Assembly (NCBI GenBank): GCA_963662175.1
Contig: OY759217.1
Location: forward strand, 9,922,562 to 9,986,561
Direction of reading: 5' to 3'
DNA: 64,000 nucleotides
DNA from: Aradus depressus
Taxonomy: Eukaryota; Arthropoda; Insecta; Hemiptera; Aradidae
Below, one piece after another: positions 62,591 through 64,000 of this stretch (its first letter is position 1; each line of letters starts with the position of its first letter). The translations under genes were made by a program, and so were the position numbers. Below the pieces are notes generated by a model. That model was given only the letters and a program-made list of their open reading frames with translations, had not been told where the DNA came from and did no database searches.

Positions 62591-62806
62591 GAAATAAGGC
62601 GGGTGGATGGAAATTCGTGCTTTACCACCCACTGGGCTAGGTGCTAACTTCACAGGTAGGAAAGGAAGGCCTGACGCTGGAGGTAGGCAACGTGGGCTCT
62701 CACAGCGTTGTCACATATGGTGCTTTCGGGGCCGGCCACGCCCCCTTTCCTCGATCCCTGGTTCTAAGTGCGGCAACATGGCATATTTCCCGAACCGCCT
62801 TATTTC
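62591..62806. mobile_element. Short TIR element nested in SINE-1, 216 bp
   Basis: GAAATAAGGCGG at 62591-62602 is inverted at 62795-62806 (12 of 12). GC-rich inside, no coding of note. The target duplication is not clear (GACAT / GTGTA). Superfamily unknown. Confidence 0.6.
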
Positions 62807-62944
62807 GTGTAGCAGGGTATAGATAGGCAACATTTAGAACTCTCACTGTATAGTCAGGCTCATGTCCACAAGAACGACAAAAGAGCGCTCTGGTAGGAGG
62901 CGATATGACCTCATAGTTAATGCTCGAGCATGAATCACAATTCG

Positions 62945-63060
62945 TCACACCATCAGGTTTAGTAGTGAACTAAGAACAGAACTAACTCTTTCATTGTATA
63001 CCTGACGATGGTATAATACCGAAAATGGCAACATTTTTTATATTATAACTTTAGCTTCCC
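62945..63060 (+). mobile_element. Penelope-like terminal fragment with hammerhead-like core
   Basis: CTGACGA (63002-63008), one T, GGTA-TAA-TACC, GAAA (63021-63024), then AATGGCAACATTTTTTATAT like 53635-53650. CTGANGA allows the C at position 7. No palindromic helix III. Confidence 0.5.
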
Positions 63061-63129
63061 GAATTCCTGGGATTTTCGCGTTACTAATCCTAGGCTTTTT
63101 GGTATTATACATATACCTTTGGTAAGGAT

Positions 63130-63480
63130 GCACCTTGCAATAGTGCACTATGCCCTATATGACGGGATGAGCTCGGATCAAGGGCTCTGGGACCGGTCAT
63201 CCGCGGAACAATCTTCCACGATCGGGTCTTGATTCTGCTCCCGCCATCAGCCGACTGAACAACGGGTAGTTGCTGCAGGTTAAAAACCCAGGTACGATTA
63301 TTCCGTGAATTACCTTCACCCTGGTCTGGTCGTTCAGCGGACACTCAAGGACTATGTGTTCTGCAGTCTCGATGCCACTGCACGAACCGTTCGTTCGGCT
63401 TGTCACCGTGTCCTGATAATAACTGAGACATCCTGTGAACAACCTGGAACAATCTCCTTCGATCTCTCTTAAACCCGGTG
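63130..63480 (-). pseudogene. R1/Jockey-like LINE C-terminal remnant
   Basis: Minus frame 63197-63442: MFTGCLSYYQDTVTSRTNG, SCSGIETAEHIVLECPLND, QTRVKVIHGIIV. TAEHIVLECP with upstream Cys is the terminal zinc-knuckle of RNase H-bearing LINEs (the first Cys pair is reduced). Upstream to 63480 is frame-shifted (RLFQVVHRMSQLLSGHG). No 3' tail recognised. Confidence 0.65.
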
Positions 63481-63842
63481 CTGTGATATTTCGTTGTTAT
63501 AATTTTACTACCAAAAATAGTAACTCCTACCCAACAAAACAATCACTGTGATTAATACCCGTTCTCGTAATTTTTTCATATAAGTGGGACATTACCTTTT
63601 GGATTCGAAACATAATCACTGTGAAATAATGGATAGGATATTTATGGAATAACTGTCTCTCGGAATATCCGTAATAAAGATTTCGTGTACACAAGCCTCT
63701 CGCTGATGTCAATTTTTCATATTCCCATTTTCCAAATATTGACTTTTCCCAGTTACCTGTCCTATGTTGTTGTACCTCCAGTCACTTGTTCAGTTTTCAG
63801 TTGTTTCGTTTTTTTTTAAATATTATTTTTTTGTCTATTTTT
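63481..63842. other. No recognised feature
   Basis: AT-rich; short frames only. Confidence 0.35.
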
Positions 63843-63845
63843 TCT

Positions 63846-64000
63846 TCCCCAGTTATACAAAGTATAGGGGATGTTATTTAATCGGTTTTCTCTGGAATTG
63901 ATTCGTAACGATACATTCATTGCAACCCTTCCCCCTAATCTCCCCTTTCCCCGAATTTAGCTGAAAATCAATAGATTCCATAATTTAAAAAATAATTTAT
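63846..64000 (+). mobile_element. HP-A terminus, rearranged, runs off the window
   Basis: Hairpin CTTCCCCAGTTATACAAAG then TATAGGGGATGTTATTTAATC. By 63900 the family sequence is in reverse sense (GTAACGATACATTCATTGC, CTCCCCTTTCCCCG, CTGAAAATCAATAG). Confidence 0.7.

Larger units (their letters stand above)
62072..62945 (+). mobile_element. Older SINE-1 interrupted twice
   Basis: Head remnant with B box GCGGGTTCGAGAACTGG and TTTTATCTGGGAGGTG (to 62133). Young SINE-1 inserted in reverse. Then GAGACCCTGAAAACGCC, CATCCTTCGGATGTGACG to 62590. A TIR element is inserted. It finishes TAGGCAACATTTAGAACTC to GCTCGAGCATGAATCACAATTC. Confidence 0.85.

Overview
Eukaryotic intergenic or intronic DNA, almost certainly from an arthropod and probably an insect with a large repeat-rich AT-rich genome. 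Evidence: degenerate non-LTR retrotransposon pieces with insect-type endings, Helitrons with the arthropod-type 5' end, tRNA-derived SINEs, PIF/Harbinger and other TIR elements, Penelope-type terminal motifs, and no dense coding. I see no complete host gene. The best host-gene candidate is one possible first coding exon on the minus strand at 49884-50059, ending in a consensus splice donor.

Repeat names used here (mine): SINE-1 is a tRNA-derived SINE of about 350 bp with A box, B box and a short tandem 3' tail (about 20 pieces; two have exact 13-bp target duplications). SINE-2 and SINE-3 are short A-tailed SINEs. HP-A and HP-B are two high-copy families (about 25 and 12 pieces), each with a short terminal hairpin at one end; I could not match them to a named family. 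For HP-A and HP-B the strand is given as + when the hairpin is on the left. If the A-run often found outside the hairpin is a 3' tail, the transcribed strand is the opposite one. FB is a fold-back element (two copies). HHR-like marks hammerhead-ribozyme-like cores of the kind known from Penelope-like elements.

Layout: 1-2.7 kb has two Helitrons head to tail, both filled with G-rich minisatellite. 2.7-20 kb mixes HP-A, HP-B, SINE-1, a long hairpin at 8.5 kb, TIR elements (3.2, 12.3, 15.9 kb) and LINE remnants. 20-29 kb has a PIF/Harbinger derivative inside a SINE-1, head-to-head HP-A copies, and 57-bp and 44-bp tandem arrays. 29-37 kb has 40-bp and 35-bp minisatellites and a young SINE-1. 37-53 kb is densely nested (LINE in HP-B, SINE-2 in SINE-1, FB in SINE-1, SINE-2 in HP-A) and holds the candidate exon near 50 kb. 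53.98-56.44 kb is a homogeneous 63-bp satellite of about 39 units. 56.6-64 kb has HP-A, LINE remnants (endonuclease, RNase H and C-terminal pieces), a young SINE-1 inside an older one, and another R1/Jockey-like C-terminus.

Nothing here works together as a pathway. The informative content is insertion history, the possible self-cleaving RNA motifs, and the shared terminal hairpins of two families I do not recognise. All calls come from reading the sequence by eye, so boundaries are generally good to about 5-30 bases except where target duplications fix them.
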